Shown: one piece after another, positions 34,860 through 43,526 of the stretch
Layout of the letters: each line of letters begins with the position of its first letter
Numbering within the stretch: position 1 is the stretch's first letter
DNA from: SIG454 sp045578465
GTDB taxonomy: Bacteria; Bacillota; Clostridia; Monoglobales; Monoglobaceae
Length of the DNA stretch: 64,000 bases
Assembly (NCBI GenBank): GCA_045578465.1
Contig: JAZNKJ010000039.1
Coordinates: forward strand, 62,001 to 126,000
Direction: 5' to 3'
The notes under the pieces: generated by a model
What the model saw: the letters and a program-made list of their open reading frames with translations, nothing else
What the model was told of the DNA's origin: nothing
Database searches by the model: none
Translations under genes and position numbers: made by a program

Positions 34860-36032
34860 ATGAAACATTTACCGAAATACATAGTTATTGGGATTTTAGT
34901 GCTTCTTTGCCTTGTATATCTTTTCAGCAGATGCTCAATTTTTGACCCTGCCGAAACGGCTCAGCCGGTGAAAAAACCTGAAAAGGTATCAGTCGAAGCA
35001 TCCGACAAGATTAAGGGCATTTTAGAGGATATGACCTTGGAAGAAAAGCTCTATCAGATGTTCTATGTAACTCCTGAACAGCTCACAGAAACAGAAGATG
35101 TTATCTTTGCAGGGGAGACAACCAAGAAGGCAATTGATGAGAAGAATGTTGGCGGAATTGTCTATGCAGAGAGAAATCTTCAAGACAGAACCCAAGCCAA
35201 AGAGCTTCTTAAAAATACACAGGAGTTTGCCAAGATTCCGATGTTCCTCGGAACAACGGAAGAAGGAGGACAAAAGTTTTCTATAAGCCGAAATTCTCAA
35301 ATGAGCCTTGGCGAGATTGAGCCTATGGGTCAGGTTAGTGATGCGGACAGCGCTTATGCAATCGGCGAGAAAATCGGCGAAGCTTTAAAAGAACTTGGCC
35401 TTAATATGAACTTCGCCCCTGTTGCGGATGTTATGGCAGAGGGTAAATTCAATATGATTGGGGACCGCTCCTTTGGTTATGACAAGGACGAGGTTTCAAG
35501 AAAGGTTGAGTGGATAATCAAAGGCCTTAAAAAAGGCGGAGTTGCCGTAACCTTAAAGCACTTCCCTGGCATGGGCTCAACCGAGGGCGATACAAATATG
35601 GACTATCCTTTGGTAAGCCGTTCACTCAGCGAAATAAAGAGCATTGATTTAGCTCCTTTTAAAGCAGGGATTGACGGTGGCGCAGATTTCGTTATGATTG
35701 GCCACATAAGAGTTCCTGAGCTTGATGCAGATAATCCTGCAACCTTCTCCGAAGCCATTGTAACAGACCTTTTGAGAGAGGAAATGGGTTATGGCGGAGT
35801 TATTATAACAAGTCCTCTTAACGAGGGTGCGGTGTTAAACTCCCACACCTCAGCAGATGCAGCGGTTGAAGCAGTTCTGGCAGGGGTTGATATGCTCTAT
35901 ATGCCAAACAGCTTGGAAATTGCTCACGAGGCGCTTTTCACGGCGGTTAAGAGCGGAAGGATTTCCGAAGAGCGCATAAACGAAAGCGTTATAAGGATTT
36001 TAAACTGCAAAGAAAAATTAGGTATTTTATAA
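34860..36032 (+). CDS. GH3 NagZ-like membrane-anchored protein lacking catalytic residues
   Basis: The 390-residue protein has an N-terminal membrane anchor or lipoprotein signal (IVIGILVLLCLVYLFSRC) and a glycoside hydrolase family 3 barrel of the NagZ type (GGIVYAERNL, LNMNFAPVADV, DRSFGYD, KHFPGMG). NagZ normally removes N-acetylglucosamine from wall fragments. Here the KHFPGHG-xxxx-DSH motif reads KHFPGMG-STEG-DTN, so the catalytic His is Asn246. The nucleophile segment, usually VTDxLxMGA, reads ITSPLNEGA with Ser318 in place of Asp. It may be a non-catalytic wall-binding protein. It has its own promoter and terminator. Confidence 0.85.
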   Translation: MKHLPKYIVIGILVLLCLVYLFSRCSIFDPAETAQPVKKPEKVSVEASDKIKGILEDMTLEEKLYQMFYVTPEQLTETEDVIFAGETTKKAIDEKNVGGIVYAERNLQDRTQAKELLKNTQEFAKIPMFLGTTEEGGQKFSISRNSQMSLGEIEPMGQVSDADSAYAIGEKIGEALKELGLNMNFAPVADVMAEGKFNMIGDRSFGYDKDEVSRKVEWIIKGLKKGGVAVTLKHFPGMGSTEGDTNMDYPLVSRSLSEIKSIDLAPFKAGIDGGADFVMIGHIRVPELDADNPATFSEAIVTDLLREEMGYGGVIITSPLNEGAVLNSHTSADAAVEAVLAGVDMLYMPNSLEIAHEALFTAVKSGRISEERINESVIRILNCKEKLGIL

Positions 36033-36037
36033 GAAAC

Positions 36038-36066
36038 AAGGGACTGCAAAAGCAGTCCCTTATTTT
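36038..36066 (+). terminator. Terminator after the NagZ-like gene
   Basis: Perfect stem AAGGGACTGC-AAAA-GCAGTCCCTT followed by ATTTT. Confidence 0.92.
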
Positions 36067-36075
36067 AGGAGAAAG

Positions 36076-36324
36076 ATGGATATTTTACTTTTAGTCTGGA
36101 ATTTAATTGTCTTTTCCCTTTACGGGATTGACAAGAGAAGAAGCATAAAAAACGAATGGAGGATAAGCGAGAAAGCTTTGCTTTCCTGTGCCTTTTTTAT
36201 GGGCGGGGTTGGCGCATTTTTAGGAATGACCATTTTCCGCCACAAAACAAAAAAGAGGAAATTTCAAATTTTAATTCCTCTTTTTGTGGTATTGAATTTT
36301 TATATTTATAAGCTATACTTTTAA
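36076..36324 (+). CDS. DUF1294 membrane protein
   Basis: The 82-residue product has two or three hydrophobic helices and the family pattern YGIDKRRS, then RISEKALLSCAFFMGGVGAFLGMTIFRHKTKK. Function of DUF1294 is unknown. Its start follows TTAGGAGAAAG. Its last four bases overlap the stop of rpe on the other strand, and the coding sequence contains an inverted repeat that looks like the terminator of the opposing operon. Confidence 0.85.
   Translation: MDILLLVWNLIVFSLYGIDKRRSIKNEWRISEKALLSCAFFMGGVGAFLGMTIFRHKTKKRKFQILIPLFVVLNFYIYKLYF
36249..36285 (-). terminator. Terminator of the yicC-rpe operon, embedded in the DUF1294 gene
   Basis: On the minus strand AAAAAGAGGAA, a 14-base loop and TTCCTCTTTTT, followed by TGTTTTG. 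It lies 36 bases downstream of the rpe stop. Confidence 0.65.
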
Positions 36325-36980
36325 ATCTTGGTTTCCTTCATTTCGGCAATAACCTGAGCCGGGTTTTCCGCCTTGAAAACCGCAGAGCCTGCAACGATAA
36401 CATTTGCTCCTGCTTTAAGGGGCATATGGATATTTTTCGGCCCGATTCCGCCGTCAACTTCAAGGTCAATATCTTTTCCTGTTTTATCAATCGCCTCTCT
36501 TAAAAGGGCGATTTTTTCCTTCATTTCTTCTATGTAGCTTTGCCCGCCAAAGCCTGGCTCAACTGTCATAACGAGGATTAAATCAAAATATTTAACCGCA
36601 TCAATTATTTCAGAGGCAGGAGTTTTTGGCTTAACGCTTATTCCTGCTTTAACACCGAGCGCGTGAAGGGCATCGGCTGTTGCTTTATAATCCGAAACAG
36701 TTTCGCAGTGAACGGTTATAATATCCGCCCCTGCCTTCGCAAAACGCTCTGCATAAAAGAGAGGGTCGCTTATCATAAGATGAACATCGAAAACCTGATT
36801 AGAAAGAGGGCGAAGAGCTTTTACAACATCAGGACCATAGCTTATATTGGGAACAAAATGACCGTCCATAATGTCAATGTGGAGGTATTTCGCCCCTGCT
36901 TCTTCGGAAAGCTTAACATCTCTGCCCAGGTTTGCAATGTCAGCCGCAAGAATTGACGGCGCAATAATTATTTCTCTCAT
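36321..36980 (-). CDS. rpe: Ribulose-phosphate 3-epimerase
   Basis: This 219-residue TIM barrel interconverts ribulose 5-phosphate and xylulose 5-phosphate in the pentose phosphate pathway. APSILAAD at the start, HIDIMDGHFVPN with a metal His and Asp, FDVHLMI, VMTVEPGFGGQ, and DGGIG near the end are diagnostic. It is the last gene of the long operon, directly after rsgA, as in Bacillus. Confidence 0.96.
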   Translation of the reverse strand: MREIIIAPSILAADIANLGRDVKLSEEAGAKYLHIDIMDGHFVPNISYGPDVVKALRPLSNQVFDVHLMISDPLFYAERFAKAGADIITVHCETVSDYKATADALHALGVKAGISVKPKTPASEIIDAVKYFDLILVMTVEPGFGGQSYIEEMKEKIALLREAIDKTGKDIDLEVDGGIGPKNIHMPLKAGANVIVAGSAVFKAENPAQVIAEMKETKI

Positions 36981-36987
36981 AAAAATC

Positions 36988-37857
36988 TCACCATTTCTTT
37001 ATATTTTTCAGTTCGTTATATAAATAAGTATAATTCTCGTGCCTTGTTTTTTCTATTTCGCCCCTTTGGAGAGCCTCTAAAACAGAGCATCCCTTTTCGA
37101 CGGTGTGGCTGCAATCGGGGAATTTACATTCTGTATCAAAGAGAGCAAAGTCCCTGAAATAAAGGTGTAAATCCTCAGGGGGAATTTTGGCAATATCAAA
37201 GGAGGAAAAACCGGGGGTGTCGATTATATATCCGCCAAAGGGGAGAGGAAGAAGCTCGCTGTGACGGGTGGTATGTCTGCCACGCTCAACCTTTTCACTG
37301 ACCTCGCCCGTCTGGAAAAATTCCTCGCCGAAAACCGAGTTTAAAAGACTTGATTTTCCAACGCCCGAGTTCCCTGCAAAGACAGTTATCTTATCTTTAA
37401 GTTTATCTTTAAGAGTTTCAATATTTATTTTTTCTGTTGCGCTTAAAGGGATAACCTCAAAGCCTGCCCTTTGATAAATCTCCTCGTATTCTTTACCTGA
37501 GTTTAAATCGGTTTTGTTGATACAAATAAGAATTTCAAGTCCGCTCTCTTCACAAGCGGCAATAAATTTATCAATGATTAAAAGGTTTGGCCTTGGGTTC
37601 TCTGTTGCGAAAACAACGGCAACCTGAGAAACATTGGCGACAGGGGGACGGATAAGAGAGGAGGTTCTGGGAAGAATTTCGTCAATAACCCCCGTCTTTT
37701 TATCTTCGGTAGAAACCATAACCATATCCCCCACAAGAGGAGTTATGTTCTCTTTGCGGAAAATTCCCCGCGCTTTGCACTCGATTATCTCATCGTCGGT
37801 CTTAACATAGTAAAAACCGCCGATTCCTTTAATGATAGTTCCTTTAATAAATTCCAT
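36988..37857 (-). CDS. rsgA: Ribosome small subunit-dependent GTPase A
   Basis: This 289-residue circularly permuted GTPase helps mature the 30S subunit. An N-terminal OB fold precedes the GTPase motifs in permuted order: NKTD, then the P-loop GNSGVGKSSLLN, then DTPGF. A C-terminal zinc site follows (CKFPDCSHTVEKGC). It sits between prkC and rpe, as in other Firmicutes. Confidence 0.96.
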   Translation of the reverse strand: MEFIKGTIIKGIGGFYYVKTDDEIIECKARGIFRKENITPLVGDMVMVSTEDKKTGVIDEILPRTSSLIRPPVANVSQVAVVFATENPRPNLLIIDKFIAACEESGLEILICINKTDLNSGKEYEEIYQRAGFEVIPLSATEKINIETLKDKLKDKITVFAGNSGVGKSSLLNSVFGEEFFQTGEVSEKVERGRHTTRHSELLPLPFGGYIIDTPGFSSFDIAKIPPEDLHLYFRDFALFDTECKFPDCSHTVEKGCSVLEALQRGEIEKTRHENYTYLYNELKNIKKW

Positions 37858-37860
37858 AAA

Positions 37861-39738
37861 TTATTCCATATTAACTGTCTGCTTTACAACCAGAATTCCG
37901 TCGTGGAAAACCTCAACATTAACGGATGGCTGAGAGCTTTGAATTGTAACAACCTCACTTGCGCCCTTAGCGAGAGTAAGCTTCTTGATTTCTTTTCCGT
38001 TTACCTTAATGCTGACCTCGGCGCTGGCTTTATCCGTTGGGCCGTAAACAGTGAAACGCTTACGGTTAGTTGCCTGAGGCTCGTCGTTGTTATTTGGCTT
38101 GTCGTTTTCAGAAGGCTCGTCATTTTCAGAAGGCTTATCCTCACTCTCTGTCTTTTCCTGACCCTTGCTTATTGTAAGAGTAAGAACATCAATGTCGCTT
38201 ATAAGAGTGCCTTCTTTTTTGCTCTGAGAGATAATGAAATCTTCTTCATAGTCGTCGTGGAATTCATATTTAACCTTAACGGTTATGTCAAGGTCGGAAA
38301 GCTCTTTCTTAACCTTTTTGTAATCCATTCCAACATAGTCTTCCAATGTTTCCTTGGAAGGCTTTTCTTTTTCAAGGCGGTTTACAGTAAGGGTTATTTC
38401 GATTTTTCTGTCTTGGTTATACTTAACCTCGGAATCAGGGGACGGGCTTTGCGCTAAAACAAGGCCGTCCTCTTCTTTTTCATCCTCGTCATATTCAGGG
38501 ATTAAGAAGCGGAAATATTCGCTGTCTTCATATTTATCCATAACCTCTTCGTAGGTCATATTGACAAACTGCGGAATCTTAACTGTCTTTCCGCCGCCGC
38601 CGAAGAGAAGGGAAATATAATCCCAGAAAAGGCTGAGGATAAAAATGATTATAGCAAGGGACGCGGCGAGAGCCGCAACGATAACTAAAACATTTTGTTT
38701 ATCAGCTGGCTTTTTTTTCGGCATATCAAATTCCTCCTCATCATTTTCTGTAAGCTCAATATCGGGAGCGTTTTCGTAAGTATTGATTTTTTCAGGAGGA
38801 GTAAACTTTTCCTCCTTATTTAAATTAGTTTTCGGAATATCCTTAATTGCGGTAAAGACTGTTGTCTCTCCAAGATTTTTAGGAGCTGTTTCAGGCTCAG
38901 GGCTAGCTACGGGAGCGCCTTTTGAAGCTGACACAAGAGCCTCTTTGAATTCGCTGATAGTTGCATATCTTTCTGCAACTTCTTTGCGGATTGCTTTTAA
39001 AACTATGTCCTCAACCGCCTTAGGAATGCTTATATTAAAGTCCCTGGGTGGTGTCGGCGGGGTTTGGAGATGCATAATAGCGATAGACACAGGGCTTTCA
39101 TTATCAAAAGGCACCTTGCCTGTAAGCATCTCATAAAGAACAATGCCCAGAGAATAAATGTCGCTCCTCTCGTCAACATATCCCCCACGGGCCTGCTCAG
39201 GAGAAACATAGTGAACAGAGCCGATTGCGGTGTCCTCTGCTGTAACGGTGGACTGCATACTTGCTCTTGCAATACCGAAATCCGTAATTTTAAGAACTCC
39301 CTCAGAGGTCATAATAATATTATGGGGTTTTATATCTCTGTGAACAATAGAATTTTTGTGGGCCTGTTCAAGACCGCTTGCAATCTGGATTGCATAGGCC
39401 AAGGCCTCTTTCCAGTTAAGAAGAACATTCTTATCAATGTATTCTTTTAAGGTAATCCCCTCAACGAATTCCATAACTATGTAGTGAAGGTCCCCTTCTG
39501 TTCCAACATCATAAATAGAAACAATGTTCGGGTGAGTAAGACTTGCCGCGGACTGCGCCTCAATATTAAAGCGACGCAAGAATTCCGCATCATCTTTAAG
39601 GTCGGTGCGAAGCACCTTGATAGCGACATAGCGGTTCAGTATGCGGCATTTAGCTTTATAAACAACGGCCATTCCGCCGCTTCCGATTTCTTCAACTATT
39701 TCATATCTTCCTGCTAAAAGCTGTCCAACTAAATTCAT
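37861..39738 (-). CDS. prkC: Serine/threonine protein kinase with PASTA domains
   Basis: This 625-residue membrane kinase senses wall fragments and, in spore formers, germination signals. The kinase domain (1-275) has GSGGMAVVYKA, HRDIKPHNI and DFGIA. A single transmembrane helix is near 343-370. Two recognisable PASTA repeats follow (from about VKIPQFVNMTYEEV and LEDYVGMDYKKV). An acidic Ser/Glu/Asn/Asp/Pro linker (SENDEPSENDKPNNNDEP) then leads to a beta-rich C-terminal domain of about 70 residues. It is paired with the phosphatase gene upstream. Confidence 0.95.
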   Translation of the reverse strand: MNLVGQLLAGRYEIVEEIGSGGMAVVYKAKCRILNRYVAIKVLRTDLKDDAEFLRRFNIEAQSAASLTHPNIVSIYDVGTEGDLHYIVMEFVEGITLKEYIDKNVLLNWKEALAYAIQIASGLEQAHKNSIVHRDIKPHNIIMTSEGVLKITDFGIARASMQSTVTAEDTAIGSVHYVSPEQARGGYVDERSDIYSLGIVLYEMLTGKVPFDNESPVSIAIMHLQTPPTPPRDFNISIPKAVEDIVLKAIRKEVAERYATISEFKEALVSASKGAPVASPEPETAPKNLGETTVFTAIKDIPKTNLNKEEKFTPPEKINTYENAPDIELTENDEEEFDMPKKKPADKQNVLVIVAALAASLAIIIFILSLFWDYISLLFGGGGKTVKIPQFVNMTYEEVMDKYEDSEYFRFLIPEYDEDEKEEDGLVLAQSPSPDSEVKYNQDRKIEITLTVNRLEKEKPSKETLEDYVGMDYKKVKKELSDLDITVKVKYEFHDDYEEDFIISQSKKEGTLISDIDVLTLTISKGQEKTESEDKPSENDEPSENDKPNNNDEPQATNRKRFTVYGPTDKASAEVSIKVNGKEIKKLTLAKGASEVVTIQSSQPSVNVEVFHDGILVVKQTVNME

Positions 39739-39740
39739 AA

Positions 39741-40490
39741 CTAATCCTCCTTGATACCGATAAGAACAACTGTGATGTTGTCCTTACCCCCGTTTTCTTT
39801 GGCTTTTTCAACTAATGCTGTAAGCGCTTCTTCGGGGTCTGGCTGGCTTAAAACAATGTTTTTAATATCCTCGTCGTAGAGCATATCCGTAAGACCGTCA
39901 CTGCAAAGGAGGATGCGGTCTCCCACTCTGACTTCGAATTCATATATGTCATATTCTTCGGTGGGCTCAGTTCCAAGAGCCTTTGTTATAATATTTCTTT
40001 CAGGATGATTTCTCGCTTCCTCAGGGGTTATTGCTCCGCTTTCCAGAAGCTTTTGAACAATTGAGTGGTCAGAGGTAAGCTGGGTTATTCCGTTTTTCTC
40101 AATTAAGTATGCCCTGCTGTCGCCTATGTTTGCGATGTAAGCAGTTCCTCCGTCAAGATAGAAAACAACGGCTGTTGTTCCCATTCCTGCGTTTTGAGAA
40201 TTTGTAACGGATTTATGATAAATTTCGTTGTTTGCATAATCAAGAGACGCCATAATCTGGGCAACGATTTTCTCTTCGTCCCCTTGCATATCGGAGTGAA
40301 GAAGCTCGTTTGAAACAATTTCTGTTGCCATAGCGCTGGCAACCTCTCCTGCGTTATGACCGCCCATTCCGTCGGCCAGAATGCAGAAGCCGTGAGGGGA
40401 GCCGTTTTCAAAACCGCTTATTAAAAAGCTGTCTTCGTTAAGCTCTCTTATAAGTCCTGTGTCGGACTTTCCCATTGCAAAAGCTTTCAT
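39741..40490 (-). CDS. prpC: PP2C-family serine/threonine phosphatase
   Basis: This 249-residue phosphatase reverses PrkC phosphorylation. PP2C metal motifs are RELNEDSF, ILADGMGGHNAG, GDSRAYL, LLCSDGLTDML and GGKDNITV. ATG 40490 (MKAFAMGKSD) is preferred because AAAGGTG precedes it at a normal distance; the frame from GTG 40499 starts against the ribosome binding site. It ends three bases before prkC. Confidence 0.95.
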   Translation of the reverse strand: MKAFAMGKSDTGLIRELNEDSFLISGFENGSPHGFCILADGMGGHNAGEVASAMATEIVSNELLHSDMQGDEEKIVAQIMASLDYANNEIYHKSVTNSQNAGMGTTAVVFYLDGGTAYIANIGDSRAYLIEKNGITQLTSDHSIVQKLLESGAITPEEARNHPERNIITKALGTEPTEEYDIYEFEVRVGDRILLCSDGLTDMLYDEDIKNIVLSQPDPEEALTALVEKAKENGGKDNITVVLIGIKED

Positions 40491-40505
40491 TTTTATCACA
40501 CCTTT

Positions 40506-41558
40506 CTAAGTCAAGTTTTCCCCAAGACGGTTTTTCCTAAGCTGTCCGCAGGCGGCGGATATATCGCTTCCCATTTCCCGTCTTATTGTTGCAGGGATTT
40601 TATGTTTTTCAAGATGGAGGCGGAAAGCCTCAACACCTTTGGAATCTGTTTTCTTAAAGCCTGTTTCCTCAACGGGATTAACAGGAATAAGGTTAACATG
40701 GCAGAGCATCCCCGATAGAAGGGAAATAAGCTCGTTTGCCGTTTCTATGTTATCGTTTACTCCACGAATGAGGGTATATTCAAAGGAAATTCGCCTGTTT
40801 GTCTCTTTTATGTAGTCCCTACAAGCCTCCATAAGAGTTTTGATGTTATACATTTTGTTGACAGGCATAATCTTATTTCTCATCTCGTCATTTGTTGCGT
40901 GAAGGGAAACAGAAAGAGTAATCTGCGGAGCAACCTTACTTAGTTCCCTGATTTTATCCGCAATTCCGCAGGTGGAGAGAGTTATGTGCCTGTGACCGAT
41001 GTTAAGGCCGTCAGGATGGGAGACATTATTTAAAAATGTAATAACATTTTCAAAGTTGTCAAAAGGCTCTCCAATACCCATCATAACGATATTGGAAATT
41101 CTCTCTCCCAGGTCTTTTTGAACCACCATAACCTGACCGATTATCTCAGAGGGAGTAAGGTTTCTCACTCTGCCGCCGATGGTGGAGGCGCAAAAGGCGC
41201 AACCCATACGGCAACCAACCTGAGAAGAGATGCAAATCGTGTAGCCGTGCTTATATTTCATAAGGACGGATTCAATATAGTTTCCATCACTTAATTTTAG
41301 CAGATACTTCCTTGTTTCGTCAAGCTTTGACACGAATTTTTCCTCAATGGTGGGGAGGAAAATTGTAGCAATTTCAGAAAGCTTCTCCCGAAGATTTTTC
41401 GAAAGATTGCTCATCTCATCGATGGACGAAATATCCGTATAAAGCCACTTGAAAATCTGCTTGGCGCGAAAGGACGGCTCGCCCATAGCTTTTATTAACT
41501 TTTCAATTTCTTGGTAGGATAAATCCCGAAGGTTTATCCTTTCTTTTCCATTTTGCAT
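40506..41558 (-). CDS. rlmN: 23S rRNA (adenine2503-C2)-methyltransferase
   Basis: This 350-residue radical SAM enzyme methylates A2503 of 23S rRNA and A37 of some tRNAs. The cluster ligands are Cys116, Cys120 and Cys123 in GCRMGCAFC. MGIGEPFDN binds SAM, and the C-terminal SAACGQL contains the second methyl-carrying Cys. Its start overlaps the end of rsmB by 25 bases. Confidence 0.96.
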   Translation of the reverse strand: MQNGKERINLRDLSYQEIEKLIKAMGEPSFRAKQIFKWLYTDISSIDEMSNLSKNLREKLSEIATIFLPTIEEKFVSKLDETRKYLLKLSDGNYIESVLMKYKHGYTICISSQVGCRMGCAFCASTIGGRVRNLTPSEIIGQVMVVQKDLGERISNIVMMGIGEPFDNFENVITFLNNVSHPDGLNIGHRHITLSTCGIADKIRELSKVAPQITLSVSLHATNDEMRNKIMPVNKMYNIKTLMEACRDYIKETNRRISFEYTLIRGVNDNIETANELISLLSGMLCHVNLIPVNPVEETGFKKTDSKGVEAFRLHLEKHKIPATIRREMGSDISAACGQLRKNRLGENLT

Positions 41559-42814
41559 ATATAAAAACCACTTTCGCCGTTTTCGCCGGTTAAAATTTGT
41601 TCTTCGTAAGTTTTAATAAATTCAGGATGTTTTTTGAGGAAAGAAGAAGTAATGTCATTGTTTTCCTCTTTTAAGACTGTGCAGGTGCTGTATAAAAGGA
41701 CACCATTATCTTTGACATAACGGCTTGAAACCTCCAAAAGCTCCCTTTGGATTTTGGAAAGCTCCGCTATATCCTTTTCTTCGCGGGTCCATTTGATGTC
41801 AGGCTTTTTATGGATAACCCCGATTCCTGAGCAAGGAGCGTCTAAAAGCACTCTGTCGGCGCTTCCTATGAGGGACGGGATTTCCTCTCTGCCGTCATGG
41901 ACCTCTGTTTTGAAAATATGTATGTTAAGGCGATTTGCACTCTTTTTAATAAGCTCTGTCTTATGCTCGTAAACATCAAAGGACAAAACCTCGCCCATAT
42001 CTCCCATCATTTCGGCAATAGCACAGCTTTTTCCTCCGGGGGCGGCGCAGATATCCATAATCCGCTCATTTTTCTGAGGGGATAGAACCTGTACTGCCTT
42101 ATATGAGCTTATATTTTGCAAAGAAAAATAGCCTTTTTTGTATGAGGGGAGAGCGTCGATATTAATCTGCCCTAAAACACTTAAACATCCGTCAAAAAGA
42201 GGAGAAACCTCTGCCGTAACGCCTTCGCCACCTAAAACTTCAATGAGTTTCTCAGGAGTTATAAGCAGGGGATTAACTCTTATGTTAACCCTGTGTGAGC
42301 GGTTGCTCTCTGCCATAAAGCTTTCGCACTTTTCGAATGAATACTGCTTTAAAAGCTTCTTGGTAAGCCAGAGAGGGAAGGAGTATTTAAGGGAAAGATA
42401 CTCTGTCTCGTTTTCCTTTTCGGGAAAGGAAATGCTGTCTATATTTCTTGAAACATTTCTTAAAACCGCGTTTATAAAGCCTCGGGATTTGTTTGCATAC
42501 TTTGAGGCAAGCTTAACACTTTCGTTGCAAGCGGCGCTGTGAGGAATTTTGTCCATATAATACATCTGGTAAACTCCTAACCTCAAAAGGTTCTTAACCC
42601 ACGGGCTCATTTTCTTTATCTTAACGGAAGAAAACTGACCTATAATATGGTCAAGAGAGAGCTTATTTTTAACAATCCCGTAAATAACCTCTGTAACAAG
42701 GGCGCGGTCAACAGGGGATGCAAGAGAAATAGCATCCGAAAGAGAGGCGTTAAAATACTCGCCCTTTTCCTCAATATTATAAATGGCTTTAAGAATAATT
42801 TCTCTTGAATTCAT
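41534..42814 (-). CDS. rsmB: 16S rRNA (cytosine967-C5)-methyltransferase
   Basis: The 426-residue protein has a NusB-like N-terminal domain (1-140), then a Rossmann methyltransferase (DICAAPGGKSCAIAEMMG, VLLDAPCSGIGV, YSTCTV) with the two catalytic Cys of RNA m5C methyltransferases. The function is methylation of C967 of 16S rRNA. Its position between the YugP-like peptidase and rlmN is typical of clostridial versions of this operon. Confidence 0.95.
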   Translation of the reverse strand: MNSREIILKAIYNIEEKGEYFNASLSDAISLASPVDRALVTEVIYGIVKNKLSLDHIIGQFSSVKIKKMSPWVKNLLRLGVYQMYYMDKIPHSAACNESVKLASKYANKSRGFINAVLRNVSRNIDSISFPEKENETEYLSLKYSFPLWLTKKLLKQYSFEKCESFMAESNRSHRVNIRVNPLLITPEKLIEVLGGEGVTAEVSPLFDGCLSVLGQINIDALPSYKKGYFSLQNISSYKAVQVLSPQKNERIMDICAAPGGKSCAIAEMMGDMGEVLSFDVYEHKTELIKKSANRLNIHIFKTEVHDGREEIPSLIGSADRVLLDAPCSGIGVIHKKPDIKWTREEKDIAELSKIQRELLEVSSRYVKDNGVLLYSTCTVLKEENNDITSSFLKKHPEFIKTYEEQILTGENGESGFYICKMEKKG

Positions 42815-42817
42815 AGC

Positions 42818-43510
42818 TTAATCTCTGTTTCTGCCTCCTGCTAGAACTAAAAGCCTGAGTAGGTTGGCGATTGCAACGGCAACAGATGCAACATAGGTAA
42901 GAGCCGCCGCTGTTAAAACTTTTTTAGCTCCTGAGAGCTCTTCGCCGTCTAAAATGGCTTCGCCGCCGAGAGTTTTGATTGCTCTTCTGCTTGCGTTAAA
43001 TTCAACAGGAAGAGTTATAATCTGGAATAAAACAACTGCAATAAAGAGGACAATACCCGTAACAATCATAAGGTCGTTTGCAAAGATGATGCCTAAGATT
43101 GCAAGAGGGAACGCCGCGTAGGATGAAATTTGAACAACGGGAACGATGGCGTTTCTCAATTTGATTGGCATATAAGCCGTTGCGTGCTGAATTGCATGGC
43201 CGACCTCGTGTGCCGCAACCCCAAGCGCTGCAACAGATGTGCTTGAATAGGTTGAGTCGCTAAGGCGGACAATGTTTGTTCTCGGGTCAAAATGGTCGCT
43301 TAAATGACCTGCCACCCGTTCAATTTTAACATGGGAAAGTCCGTTCATATCAAGAATTTTTCTGGCAACATCGTGAGCTGTCCAGCCACGGCTGTTGCTG
43401 ACTTTTTTGTATTTGTTAAAGGTGGAATTAACATTTGCGCTTGCCCACATCGCAATAATTAAAGCGGGCAAAACAAAGATGATGTATGTGTAATCAATTC
43501 CGTAGAACAT
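42818..43510 (-). CDS. Membrane zinc metallopeptidase (YugP family)
   Basis: The 230-residue protein has an N-terminal helix, the zinc motif HEVGHAIQH at about 100, and further hydrophobic helices in the C-terminal half (YAAFPLAILGIIF, IVLFIAVVLFQIITLPVEF). This is the Zn_peptidase_2 / YugP family; its substrate is not known. It begins behind AAAGGAGCG and lies between fmt and rsmB, where clostridia often carry it. Confidence 0.93.
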   Translation of the reverse strand: MFYGIDYTYIIFVLPALIIAMWASANVNSTFNKYKKVSNSRGWTAHDVARKILDMNGLSHVKIERVAGHLSDHFDPRTNIVRLSDSTYSSTSVAALGVAAHEVGHAIQHATAYMPIKLRNAIVPVVQISSYAAFPLAILGIIFANDLMIVTGIVLFIAVVLFQIITLPVEFNASRRAIKTLGGEAILDGEELSGAKKVLTAAALTYVASVAVAIANLLRLLVLAGGRNRD

Positions 43511-43526
43511 AAGTTGTTACGCTCCT

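Noticed and set aside
38060..38160. Short tandem repeat in DNA
   Set aside because: The near-repeats encode the acidic Ser/Glu/Asn/Asp/Pro linker of PrkC and are explained by the protein; there is no CRISPR-like spacing.
37903..38457. 184-codon open frame on the plus strand
   Set aside because: It is antisense to the extracellular part of prkC, whose PASTA domains are clear; composition is that of a shadow frame.
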